Of a DNA stretch of 64,000 bases, positions 22,449-33,713 are shown one piece after another. Under the pieces are notes generated by a model that had not been told where the DNA came from, did not search any database, and worked only from the letters and a program-made list of their open reading frames with translations. The translations under genes and the position numbers were made by a program. Within the stretch, counting starts at the first letter, position 1. Every line of letters starts with the position of its first letter. This DNA comes from Gordius sp. MW1 (taxonomy: Eukaryota > Nematomorpha > Gordioida > Gordea > Gordiidae): assembly GCA_964036665.1 (NCBI GenBank), contig OZ038533.1, positions 15,744,575 to 15,808,574 on the forward strand, in the 5' to 3' direction.

Positions 22449-25400
22449 ATTAATGGTTTGGTACGTCGATTTGGGAGCAAAAAATCGACGGAAACCTTTG
22501 TGACGTCATCACCCTCTCCGACATCATCCTCCACGTCGAATAGTCGAGTTCCGGAATCAATCCGCGCGTCATCCATTCGGCTGACCAAAAGGATCGACGC
22601 TTTTTGTCACGTGGCGACCGGTTTACACGCTCCGCCTCGACTACGGCCGCCATTACGCGATGCCATTTCGAATGCCCGATCAGCTGGTGAGCTACATTTT
22701 TCAGTTAGATATATGTATTCCTCATTTTTTTACACTAATTCACAAACAAAAACTGTTTTTAAGTTTGTAATTTTAAATTTTACCTCGAAGTAATTGAAAT
22801 TTGATTTCGACAAAAATTCCAAATTTTATAAAAACGGAAATTTTAATATATATATATATATCAGGTTTTACCCTCTTTTAATTGCTATGCAATTTATGGG
22901 CTCGTTTTTAGTTGTCCATCCGTCCTGTCCAACTTGTGATTTTTTAATCGTTGCTGTGGTAATTTATATGGGTTTTTAATGGCTGTGGACTTATGCTTCT
23001 CTAAAAATTTTTTATTTTGCTTTCGCATATTGACTAGCTGTTGACCGCAGGTTGACTTTAATTTTTTCGACCTCGCCCGAGCCCGAATTTTATTATTATT
23101 TTTGGACCTGAATCATTACCTTTATGTTATTTTTTTGCGACTTGTCTAGGTTGTGCCTTTAAAACGGAAATTGCGAAACTGGCTAAATTTTGTTTTTAAG
23201 GGTCAATATAGCCCAAGGACACAAAAATCTAATTTGGGCTCGGGGAAGGTCGGGAAAATCATAAAGCCAACCAGCGGTCATAAACTTCTTTATGCGAAAT
23301 CAAATTTTTTTACAGAATTATAAGGAACCAAGTTGGACAGGACGGACAGAACAGGGCAACCAAAAGTAAGCCTTGCATAGCAATTAACCAGGATTTTGGC
23401 TTCGGGCCAGGGTCAGACAAATTAGATGTAAGCAACGGTCATCATTAATTTGCAGGGAATTATTTAGCCAGTTTTGCAATTATCGATTCATTATAAAGCC
23501 AAAGCTGAGACAAAAAAAGATTTAAGGCAATCAGTTGGGCACAAAAATAAAAATTGAATTTGGGCTAAGGCGATGTCGAAAAAATTAAGGCTCTCCAGCC
23601 GTCATTAGCTAATCTATATGCGAAAGCAAATTAAAAGTCTTTTAAAGAAGCATAAGTCCACACCCATCAAAACCCGTATAAGTTTCCATCGGCGGCTGCC
23701 CCCCCCCCCCCCCTAAATGATAAAAAAATTTTAATGCGAAAACCCTTAAAAATTAAAGAAATTTATGTTTTGCCCCCCCCCCCCCATCAAGCTTTTACAG
23801 TTATCGCCCCCCCCCTAATCCAAAAACTGACTACGCCCATGTAAGTTTCCACGGTAGTTATTTTAATAATTACAAGTTGGACATGACGGACAGGACAGGA
23901 CGTACAACTACAACCGTGAGCTCATAAATTTGATATAGCAATTAATAAACTTGATATTTTTGATAGCCGTGCGATTGGAGGGAATTATGGAATCTCTATC
24001 GCGAGCTCAGTCGGAGAGTTCCGATGATTACCGAATGACTTTTCCAGAAAAGTCAGCACCTCTAGTGGACATTGAGGGGGTTGGGGATAAGCTGCTAAAC
24101 TCCTTGACACTCATACTAGCTACGTCAGACCAGATTTTGGTTGAGTGCGTTAAAGATGCACTCATATCGGTAATTCATGCGAGAATGTACATTTTTATAA
24201 TGATTTGGGATAGAATTTTGATGGGCGTAGCCAGGGGGTGGCAGAGAGGGGCGGCTGCCCCCCCCCCCCCAAATCAGAAAATTCTTCAAAATTGTATATG
24301 ACTTACAATTCAAAAAATTATCAACTTGCCTCTCCTGCTACCCCCATGTATATTTTGTTATTGTTGAAGTACGTTTTTTTTCAAAATTTTAAATGGGAAA
24401 CTAACCATGTACCAGTGTTAAGGGCTGGGTTTTGTTTGGTCGGCTTTGGGTTTTAGTCGACTAAAGATAGACAGACCAATGTTTTTTTGGTCCATTTTTC
24501 TTAATAGTCCACTAGGCTTAGTCGAACTTTGAAGAACAGATTAGAGTCGGTCGTTAGTCTTAGTTAAAGTCGACCAAACGGAACCCATCCGTTTTTGCAG
24601 CACTCCCTTGTACAAGTGCCTTCGGCAAAAGCGCCAGGCTTAAAAGTGTTAATTTTTATTAAAATTTATTATTCTATATAACAAGTTAAAGTATTTTCCA
24701 TTTTTTGTTTCTAATCATCACTTTCCCCAATTCATATATCAAAATATGGCTAAGTTTGCTTGGCTTATTTCAAGCGGTCTGGCTGAATTTTTTCGGGGCA
24801 CTATTGGATCCAAGAACTGATTAGTATAACAAATTAGAGAGCGGTACGGGGCGGAGAGCTTAAATGTATAAATGTATAGATCGACTCTGTCTGGTTCGAG
24901 CAGATTCTATATATTTTATACCTATATTCATAAGTTTTAAGGCCGATCGCCTAAGAAATACTATTAAATTATGGGGGAGTATGCAATGATCTAACTAATA
25001 TTATAGGTGTATTTTTAAATTTTTTCACAAATTTTTAGGTTTATTATGTGAGACACTGAAGTGTTAAGTTGCTGAAAAACCATTAAAAAAGCGGTAAATT
25101 GCATTGTGATTTAATTCAATTTTCTATATGCATTTACAGCATTATTAAGCCTTCCACCACCCACGTTAAATATTCCATTTTGTAAATAAGGATTATTTTA
25201 AATCAAAGAAGTATTAAATTAAGGCTACAAAAAACAAAATTTATTTATCAATCGTTATTGATTTTTACAAACAAATAATAACAACTGAAGATTTTAAATG
25301 ATATATTTTTTTTCAATTTTTCAAATTATTATTTATCATATTATATATTTATTTTAGGTTCAAGGCTCGTTGGACGAATTATACGCTCGCCAATCTTTTC

Positions 25401-28400
25401 CCGCCTTCATAATAACCTTTGAAGCGTTTGGAAATCACATGATCACTCTGGGTCACGTGACTTCTCCCACACGATTGGTCGGTTGTTGCAATTGTTGATT
25501 AAAATTCGAAATCATTGATTTATTTCTTTTGACCTCCTCGATAGGTTTTTAATGAAGTTAGTCAGGAGGGGGCTAGAAGTGACTGTTGCCCCCCCCCCTT
25601 CTTATTAAATTTAATAAGTTTTTAATACGTTTTGCTTAATTTTCGAATAATTTTTGCTCACCCACCACCCCTTAATTTAAATTCTGGCTAGACCCATAAC
25701 CAAGATCATCAAGGGTGCCTTTCTGTCAATGTCCTTTTTTTAATTGCCATGCAATTTATGGGCCCCATTTTGGTTGCCCATCCTGTTCTGTTCAACTTGG
25801 GGTTTAATTGCTATATATTGCCAATCAGTAGTCATTAGCTAGTAGTCTATTCTATATGCGAAAGTAAAATGAAAGTTTTTTACTCAAGCCTAAGTTCATA
25901 GTCATTAAAAACTCTTGTAAGTTTCCACAACAATAATTAAAAAATACTGAAGTTGGACAGGACAGGACGGACGAACAACCAAAAGTGAAAATTTGCATAG
26001 CAATCAATAACGGATGATGATATACACATGGTCGTAGCCAGGGGGGGGGGACGGCCGCCCCCATTCCCTAAATGACGAAAAACATTTCAATATAAAAACT
26101 CCTAAAAATTAAAAAATATTTATGTTTTGCCCCCCCCCCATCCCGCCCTAACCCAAAACCTGGCTACGCTTATGGATATACTTGTAATTTTGGGGCAGGA
26201 TTTGAAAGATTTACGAAAAAGGTGTTACTTGGAAATGTCAAGAAACGTTTTGGAGACATCGACTCAATTGGTTCTCAACTCATTCAAAGTATGTCACAGC
26301 TATTTACGTGTATCAAGCATAAAATAATTGATGTGAAACCTTCCTTTATAATCAACTTCCTAACTTAAAAGTACTATAATTTTTTGTACCAATGCGACAA
26401 CCACTCTCACGACCTTTGGCCCCCAAGCCTTAAAAATTATTTTTCAAAAAATAGGGAAACAAATTTCTTTGCTATCCCACGATACTAGCCTATCTCTTTT
26501 CATAAGACAGAAAATCGGCATTATTATATGTAATCATAATTCAATAGCAATATCGCGATGTTTTCCATGTATTTATAATACTAAACTTTTTTTATTTATC
26601 TCACATTCCCCTTCACAAAATATGCATTTTTACGTTTATAAATAAAATTGCCTATAAATGTTTACCTGGAAGGGATAAATATGTATGAACCTAGTCTCTT
26701 CCGTAGTTTTATTTGCTATGCAATTGCTGAGGGGGCCATGACACCCTTTCCAAAGGGAAGAGGTTGCTGAAGAGTTACATAGCATATATAGTAGTTATAA
26801 CGGAACTTGGGACTATTGTTGTAAAAACGGCTGAGATTTGTTACTTGGGGCAGAACTGGACAATACTAATATAGAGCCTTTTTTCGTAGAATGATAATCT
26901 CTTAAAATCCCACCGGAAAGATGGTTTATCACAATAGTAGTATGTTGTTAATTCTTCTTTTTGGCGGTAACATAAGGTTTAAAATGTATTTTACATTGGG
27001 TTTCATTAAAAATTTCATATAAATCTAACTTTGATTCAACCTTTTTTCGCGTTTTTCTCCTCGATAATTCCGAATCATTTTGATTTTAGATGAACCTACG
27101 CTCACCAACATGTCCCCAAACGCTGGCGCTCAAAAAATTGGTATACGATTACGTAAAGCGTGCCCTAACATTGATTTACAAGGTTAGCATCTTCGCCAAA
27201 TTTACACTGCTTATACGTAAAATTGTTCGTCAGTGGAAGAAAAACTTTGCAAATATCTAAAAATACTGGGCATCGTATAAATTAAAACGTGACAAATATT
27301 TTGTGCTCGGTGTTTCACCCCGACGAAGACAATTAGTTTTTTATGGACACAGACGTTTATTTGAAATGTTTTAAAAAGTTTAATGTTTTAAAGGGTTTTT
27401 TTTTATTTTTTTGTTTAAAAGCTCATAACTTTCACGTTACATTTTGGTTTTGATAGATAGTCGATTTGAATGCGGACGAGTTTGCCAATTGTCGGGAGGT
27501 GGACACAGTATGTCAATTGGTGGAGGAATTTGAGGTATAAGAAAAAAAAATGTTCAACAAATTTTATTAATAAATCTTGTAAAAAACAAAATTTCCAACA
27601 AATTGCCCGTGCACAAGAAGGGTGTGGTGGAAACGGGGCTAGAAGGCGGCCAACGGCTCAAGAATATAGCGAAAAGTTTGGTCTCGTGCGTTCAAGTTTT
27701 TACGGATTGTCATCGTGTTGATGAAGAAAGCAGGATGACTCTAAAATTGACGCTAGATTCGTTCAAGAATAACTTGAACTACGCACTTTGGGTGAGAAAT
27801 TTTTTTATTTATTAACACTCCCCCCTGGGTCAGGTTCATATACTAAATGTTCACACATCCTTGGGCATAGCCGGGGGGGGCAGCTGCCCCCTCTAAATCT
27901 ATAAATTTTAATGATATATTGCTTAAATTTTAAAAATTATCATTTCGCCCCCTCCCTAAAGCATTATTGCCCCCCCCCGCTCTACCAATTCTGTGTTTTG
28001 CAAAAAATGACCGCCATAAGTAAATTTTATATTGCGATGCATTAAATTGGTCGCTTAATCATCGATATTATCATAAATGTAAACACATTCTATTTTATCA
28101 CCCAGCCGAATCAATTTAACACAATTTGCTTTTAATTTATAAGTTGAAATTTAAAAAGCGCTTGTAAAGTGAAAATTTTATTTTGAATTGTTCTCTCTAT
28201 ATTTTAATTTTAAAGGACTCAAGTTAATTTTTAATATTTGAAATGGTTAGGAATTTAATATCAAAATAGATATTTAAGGAATTGCCAATACTCTTTTATA
28301 ATTCACCTAACCATATAATTTTGTCAAAATTTCAATCCTTTCCCTACTCTTGGCCCTTTTGGATAATTATTTAGATTTATTATTTTTATAAATATATTAG

Positions 28401-31400
28401 CTGACCCGACAAACCTTGTTTCATTATCTAAAAAATACAATAAGTATGTGGGGATGTGGTTATGATTTAAATAGAAATGGAGCGTTGTGACCATGATGGC
28501 CTATAAAATGGCAATACACTAATCATTTATTTATTTATTTCATCCTTTATACTTTATTAAATTAACAAATATAATTTAAATTACATTTTTTAAATAGCTA
28601 CATATATACATCAGATTATGCCAATTAAAAAATAAAATAATATAAATGACGGAATGAGATAAATTAATCATGCATTTCTATATTAATTATAAAATACCCT
28701 GAGTCGTCTATATATCCCTGAGTCGTCTATATTCATCTATATTAATTATAAAATACCCTGAGTCGTCTATATTCATTTCGTGGCATTTGTTCGTAGGATT
28801 TGAATGAGAATGGAGGCCAAACTATGGTTCCAGATGATGTAAGCCTAGTGAAATGCTTCAACGACTTGCACGATTTGAAGAGGACGGTAATTATATTCTT
28901 GATAAGCTCATTTGTTGTTTGAGTATAACATCGATCCTGGGCTTAGCCAAGGGGGGGGGGGGCTGCTGCCCTCGAAATTTATTGAAATTAGGACTAAAAT
29001 TTCAAAAAATTATTATTTTACCCCCTCCCCCTCCAAAATCATTATTACCCCCCCCCCCCCCCCCCTAATTCCAGTGCTGGCCCACGTCCATGCCCCAAAT
29101 TTTTGGTTGGTTAAAAGGATTTCGGATGAAACGGCGTGGTGAAATTTATGAAAGCGCAGAATCTAATAAAATCTATGGTTTGGGGGTTTATAACTGATCG
29201 TAATTTTTTGCCGCTAAGGTGCAGAAGCACATTAGAATAATGAGCAAGTCCAGGCAATAGCGGATTTAATTACGAGAAGACTAAGGACAGTTTTTGAAGT
29301 TTTTAATCAAGGAGGAGGCAGGTAATTAATTTATTTTTTAGAAAAAATTCGCTTCGTGTTAGGGGAGGGCTGCTAAAAAAAGCCATTTAAATTCCCATCC
29401 CCCTTTCTACTTTGAATGAAACCTTGTATTGAATTTTGCCCCACTAGTCTATCCATAATTATATTTTAAGAGATAGCATTTTGTTTTTAAACCAATCAAT
29501 TAAAATCTTCTAGTCAGACAGGGTATGCTTAATTCATATGAAAAACATTAAAATGGCCCAAATTGAAACCTTCGGATAACAAGATAAAAGTTTCAATAAT
29601 GCATTTTAAATAATCTGTTATTTATTTCCCCCTCAAAGATGAATTTAGTGTGCCACGAGATGGCGGCCAAATTATCCAGGGACCAGCCCGCCTTCAATCA
29701 CGTGATCGCCACCCTTTACGATCACGTGATTCGGAGGGAAACGACGCGACAATTGAGTGATCGGGTATCGATGCGGATTAATCAATTGTCTAATCACCTC
29801 GAAGAACGTGTAGAGGTAGTAAAAAAATTAACTAAGCCTAACGGTCGACTCTGGCCGGTTTTTCAAATTTCGACTAAGCCTCGAGGTCTACTAAGAAAAA
29901 CGGACCAAGTTTAGTCCACCAAAACTAAATGTCGACCAAACATAACCCAGCCGTTTTTACAACACTACTATATATAAATTTGCTATAATTCATCGAATGT
30001 TTAGCTGTTACGCCTTATGTCAATTGTGGGTGGATCTCGTACCAAGGGTGAGGAAATTTTTGATTCATCCGTAGGAATTCGTAGCAGCAAAATCTCGGGA
30101 CAAAATGCAAATACTCAAAATAATAAGGTATTCCATCGTTTTTTTACGATACATAAATGTTCCGAAAGTTTTCGGTAAAGGAAAGTGTTCTTTAAAATGC
30201 TCTGTAAAGCGTTCTAATTTTTTTCTAATTTCCACTAGCCTTTTGTATGCCTCACCCACCTTCTGACTAATTTCCAATTTCAAAAATATTTTTTGCGAGC
30301 CAGTCCCTATTTATAGCTCCGTCGCTCCCTATCCTCGTTAGCTCATTATTCCTACTCATAATATAATTTCTCATGGCATATGCTAAATTCTGAACCATTC
30401 AATCTACCATTTTGAATTTAACAATCTCCTCTTTTTTCTGCAGTGTTCTCCATGGTTCAAACAGAAAAAGTCAATTTACCATCCTCATTGATTAATAAAT
30501 AAACCATAAATTGCATAGTAATTAAAAGGAATGTTAATAAATGTTATTTAATAAAATGTAGATTGCACTAATTGCTTCAACATCACACATGGGCATTAGA
30601 GGGGGGGGCAATAATGATTTAGGGTGGGCAAAATAAGCATTTTATGAATTTTAGCCATAATTTTAATAAATTTTGTCAAATTTTTGGATTTAGAGAAGGC
30701 AGCCCCCTCTCCCTGCTCCCCCCTGCCTACGCCCGTGACATCACAGCATTTTTTTTTTAAATTATCTAAATGATATATATTTTATAATGTTGTTTTTAAT
30801 GTTTAATTAGTTCAATATTTTTTTCGTTACATTTTGGAAACACTTGAATTAACCAAAATTACATAAATCATGTACCCTTTCCTTATTTGTGCACATTTAA
30901 AAATGACGAAAAACACGGTACACTTTGAGCAGTCTATCTAGTCTATGTTCCTAAATTCTAATGGCGATGTGACACTGCTATTTACCCATGGACAAAGCTA
31001 GGATCATGAAGGGGGGGGGGGGGCATGGGCGTAGCCAAATTCTGGATTAGGGGGGGGGGCAAAACGTTTAAAAGTTCAATTAGAGGGGGCAAAACATAAA
31101 TTTTTTTAATTTATCAACGTTTTTGCATTGAAAAAAAAAATTCCGTAATTTTTGGTGCCCCCCCCCCATGGCTTGTGATCTAGGAAGGAAGAAATTAATG
31201 ATTTTTTTATTATATTTTAAATTTAAATTTATGGCGAGGGGGGGGGGGGGAGGGGGCGCCTCTCTCCAGCTGTCTTTGGTTATGCATATTTATTTAACAA
31301 ACGTTTAGGATATTTGACCAAGTTTTGATTAAATACTTTTCAATTAGTAGGTCAGATATTATGTGCCATTTAATTTTCTTCCAAAAGATATGGGTGTGTT

Positions 31401-33713
31401 TAAGTGGGGTTTGCGTTGTTGCAAATCTTTGACTTGACTTTAAAAATAAAATTGCATGAAATATTTTTTATTTTTTTTCCTTGGTTTTAAAAGAGTTAAG
31501 TTATAAATGTACGTCATTCACAAGTTATAGTCATGGTTGTAGTGCAGTGCAATCGCCTTGCAAAATTTGTGTGTGCTATATAATACTCTTATTAGCACAT
31601 TATAATAACGTTTCTGTAGTGTAGTGGTTATCACGTGTGCTTCACACGCACAAGGTCCCCGGTTCGAACCCGGGCAGAAACAAATTTTTTTAGTTTACTT
31701 ATTTTTTTTTGTTTAAAAGATCATAAACCTAATATTTTTTAATTAAATTAATATGATTGCCAAAACTCTTTTGGACTAATATATTTTTTTAGTTTATTCA
31801 TATTTAATTTAGCATGTCCATGTTGCATTGAATAACATCTTAATAGGTTATATGGGGTTTTGAGGACTGATTTGATGTAATCATTAATTAAGGTTTATAC
31901 ATAATGGCAGTCAATTATTTTTTATCTCACCATATTTGTCTGGTGGCGTTAGAGCCATGCACGGGCCGCCCGAAGCCCAATCGGACTTCGGGCAGGGCTC
32001 GGGCAGAATTTTATAAAACAATCGGGGCTCGGCCCGAACCGATGCCCTACCCGATTTGACTAAAGCAAACTAATCTTTATAAAATATGATTTTAACGAAC
32101 TCAACTCGATATTAAATATTTTCGTACACCATACCTAATATAACTTCCAAGCTTAAGCTTTTTTCATAAATTTTAAATCTTATTCTAGTATTTAAATATA
32201 TTCATTGTAGCTTTTCCTTTAGAAATAAAAAAAGGAAATATTTAAAAAAGTTTTTATTTGGAACTGTTAGATAAAATATATTTTATTAAGTTAGATTTCC
32301 AGTTTTAAATTATATTAGTTGAATAAATTGTAGCGAGTGAAAATGAAAATTTTATTTTAAATTTAAATTATAGTTGTAAACTAAGAGTAATAACAATTTA
32401 ATGCATTATGTATTTATATGGTTGGTAAAATAATTTTCAAAAAATTTAAAATAAATGTTTGAAAATTTTTTATTTTAAATGTCGGGCTCGGGTCGGCCAA
32501 AAATAAAAAAGTCATTCGGGCCGGGCTCGGGCAAAATAAAAACTGAGACGTCGGGCTGGGGCTGGGCTTGGACAGAAATTTTTATATTTTGCAGGGCTCT
32601 GGGTGGCCCTTAAGTATCAATTATTGTTATTTTGGCCCAAAAACTAGATGACAAATTGAAAAGTATATAAATGTGCGGCCAAAAATTAAACGTTATTTAA
32701 CAATTATTTTCACGTCGCAATTTCGATTTGAAAAATAAGATAATATACTATTTTGGGTTAAGATGGATGGCTACTTGAGGCGAGAAGCTGAATTGCATAA
32801 CGCGATCAATATCTCTACGTTTTGTCAACGAGCCATCCCATTGATCCTAAACATATGTTTGAACGCGTCTGTGTCGACCGCATTTCAGTACACGGCGGCA
32901 GGGGGAGTTGGAAAGTCGCCGAGTCACGTTGAGGTTTGTACCCAAACGCTCGACCTTCTCTTACAACTCCACCTTGCGCGTCGCGGATCAGCTGATAATC
33001 AGCTGAAAGTGTCCGATAAGATATATGACGGACGTTGCCTATCCCTACCCAGGCGCGGGGTATTGATTTTAAAATATATATTGTATAAATGTGGTTTTTT
33101 ATTTATTTGTAAAATTCATGTTTTTGAAAGTTTATTACTAAACATGAAATAAAACATAAAGTTTTAAATGCTTAAATAATATATGGATTTAAAAAAACAC
33201 CACAAATTTTATCAGGAACGGTATTTATACTTAATTTATATGCATTTTGTTGCAATTTAAACAGAAACATGGCTCGAGTTTTAGGCCAAGCCATAAAACC
33301 ACTAATGGAGATTGTTACATTTACCTACAACAGGTGAATATATTTATTTTTCTATGTATAAGACCCGTTTACTTTATAATTTTATTTATAAACATGTAGG
33401 GCGTAGCCAGGATTTGAATCGGGGGGGGGGCAATAATGATTTAGGGAGGGGCAAAATCATAATTTCATTAAATTTTAGCCATAATTGTATAAATTTTAAA
33501 GATTTTTTGGATTTAGAGGGGGGCAGCCGTCACTCCCTATTTCCCCCTGGCACGCCCATGAACAAATAATTCATTTGAAAAAAAATGTTGTACATATTAT
33601 TAAGATTATTGTTGATTTTAATTAAAATCAGGGTGAAGAAGAAGATGGACACAAACGCGTTTTTAACGAAAATTATGTTTAACGTGCCTCGAATCCAACC
33701 CTTTCGTTTATAA
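22449..33713 (+). CDS. CTNNAL1: Alpha-catulin (alpha-catenin/vinculin family), 5' end missing
   Basis: Cytoplasmic scaffold protein, known as a binding partner of the Rho exchange factor Lbc. Exons: 22449-22686, 23967-24169, 25358-25477, 26199-26288, 27090-27182, 27457-27534, 27618-27791 (or from 27621), 28797-28886, 29639-29815, 30005-30127, 32763-33059, possibly 33216-33220, 33265-33333, 33632-33713. Nearly all junctions are phase 0. Matches to the human protein as I remember it: SFPAFIITFEAFGNHMITLG (human QEFVQIFSQFGNEMVEF), DLKDLRKRCYLEMSRNVLE (human NDLKDEKKKAKMAAARAVLE), NLRSPTC (human CLRHPNC) and LLRLMSIVGG (human LLRHISG). About 610 codons are visible against 734 in human. The first exon(s) and a stretch corresponding to roughly 150 human residues between 30127 and 32763 were not found. 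The C-terminus ends in a Lys-rich helix and RIQPFRL. Family assignment is good; several exon edges are inferred. Confidence 0.78.
22878..23386. repeat. Long fold-back element, complete copy
   Basis: About 509 bp. The left arm starts TTAATTGCTATGCAATTTAT and the right arm ends TTGCATAGCAATTAA. The arms are inverted copies over a long distance (TCCGTCCTGTCCAACTTG against CAAGTTGGACAGGACGGA; CGACCTCGCCCGAGCCCG against CGGGGAAGGTCG). There is no ORF inside. It lies in the alpha-catulin intron after the exon ending at 22686. Confidence 0.8.
23395..23945. repeat. Right half of the fold-back element with a nested MITE
   Basis: The sequence repeats the right arm of the neighbouring complete copy (GGGCACAAAAATAAAAATTG; GACCGT-type words; ACAAGTTGGACATGACGGAC; ATAGCAATTAATA). 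A C-run-rich segment at about 23690-23840, ending CTGACTACGCCCATG, is a CATGGGCGTAGCC element that landed inside it. Confidence 0.6.
24220..24347. repeat. CATGGGCGTAGCC MITE in catulin intron
   Basis: Left end ATGGGCGTAGCCAGGG and right end CTGCTACCCCCATG, about 128 bp, starting 51 bp after an exon donor. Confidence 0.65.
24413..24605. repeat. TAGTGTTGTAAAA MITE in catulin intron
   Basis: Left end CAGTGTTAAGGGCTGGGTT and right end CATCCGTTTTTGCAGCACT. The internal words GACTAAAGATAGACAGACC and CTAGGCTTAGTCGAACTTTG identify the family. Confidence 0.7.
25736..26012. repeat. Short fold-back element
   Basis: Left end TAATTGCCATGCAATTTATG and right end AATTTGCATAGCAATCAATA, about 277 bp. A deletion derivative of the 509-bp copy at 22.9 kb. 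Confidence 0.65.
26027..26174. repeat. CATGGGCGTAGCC MITE 24 bp before a catulin exon
   Basis: Ends CATGGTCGTAGCCAGG and CTGGCTACGCTTATG, flanked by GATATACA (26019-26026) and GATATACT (26175-26182). Only 24 bp separate it from the exon starting at 26199, so the likely branch-point region of that intron lies in or right beside the element. Confidence 0.8.
27855..27990. repeat. CATGGGCGTAGCC MITE fragment
   Basis: Left end TTGGGCATAGCCGGGG and body GGGCAGCTGCCCCCTCTAAAT. The right terminus is not recognisable, so the end is approximate. Confidence 0.5.
28676..28776. repeat. Direct duplication just upstream of a catulin exon
   Basis: AATTATAAAATACCCTGAGT followed by CGTCTATAT occurs twice (from about 28683 and about 28744), with an extra CCCTGAGTCGTCTATAT between. 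The second copy ends about 20 bp before the splice acceptor of the exon at 28797. Confidence 0.75.
28936..29092. repeat. CATGGGCGTAGCC MITE in catulin intron
   Basis: Left end CTGGGCTTAGCCAAGG and right end TGGCCCACGTCCATG. The body has a G-run, then a C-run of about 16 bases. Confidence 0.65.
29816..29967. repeat. TAGTGTTGTAAAA MITE abutting a catulin exon donor
   Basis: The right end CCGTTTTTACAACACTA and the internal words (TAAGCCTAACGGTCGACTCT; CGACTAAGCCTCGAGG) are intact. The left terminus is reduced to about TAGTAAAAAAA and directly follows the exon ending at 29815, so the donor GTAGTA appears to be built from the element's first bases. Confidence 0.65.
30588..30737. repeat. CATGGGCGTAGCC MITE with perfect 8-bp target duplication
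   Basis: A 150-bp copy starting CATGGGC and ending CCTACGCCCGTG, flanked by ACATCACA at 30580-30587 and 30738-30745. The left terminus has lost several bases of the consensus. Confidence 0.8.
31023..31170. repeat. CATGGGCGTAGCC MITE, probably truncated
   Basis: Left end CATGGGCGTAGCCAAATTC. The body holds GGGGCAAAACGTTTAAAAG and a C-run ending CCCCCATGGC. Poly-G runs flank it on both sides (about 31012 and 31240), so the end is approximate. Confidence 0.5.
31610..31682 (+). tRNA. tRNA-Val-CAC: tRNA-Val (anticodon CAC)
   Basis: A 73-base gene with all cloverleaf parts. The acceptor stem GTTTCTG pairs with CAGAAAC, with discriminator A. The D-arm/A-box region is TAGTGTAGTGGTTATCACG. The anticodon stem TGTGC/GCACA encloses loop TTCACAC, with CAC at positions 34-36. 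The B-box is GGTTCGAACCC in a CCCGG/CCGGG T-stem. A T-run from about 31686 can end Pol III transcription. There is no intron and CCA is not encoded, as expected for animals. It sits on the same strand inside an alpha-catulin intron (between 30127 and 32763). It is very close to the animal tRNA-Val-CAC sequence I know, so it is probably functional. Confidence 0.96.
31952..32612 (+). repeat. CGGGCTCGGGC-rich DNA element, copy 1
   Basis: About 660 bp. It starts near AGAGCCATGCACGGGCCGCC, has CCCGAAGCCC/GGGCTTCGGG-type GC-rich ends around an AT-rich core, and ends near GGGCTCTGGGTGG. A second copy in the opposite orientation lies at 42.9-43.6 kb and shares the core. The ends are partly inverted copies of each other, which suggests a non-autonomous DNA transposon. 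Confidence 0.6.
33395..33560. repeat. CATGGGCGTAGCC MITE in catulin 3' intron
   Basis: Left GGGCGTAGCCAGGATTTG and right CCTGGCACGCCCATG, with the body words CAATAATGATTTAGGGAGGG. It lies in the last intron, between 33333 and 33632. Confidence 0.75.

Noticed and set aside
22450-22653. Antisense frame over the first catulin exon
   Set aside because: Shadow of the plus-strand exon, which matches alpha-catulin and has correct splice sites.
28853-29142. Two overlapping proline-rich frames
   Set aside because: The proline runs come from the C-run of a MITE. Only the bases up to 28886 are coding, in another frame.
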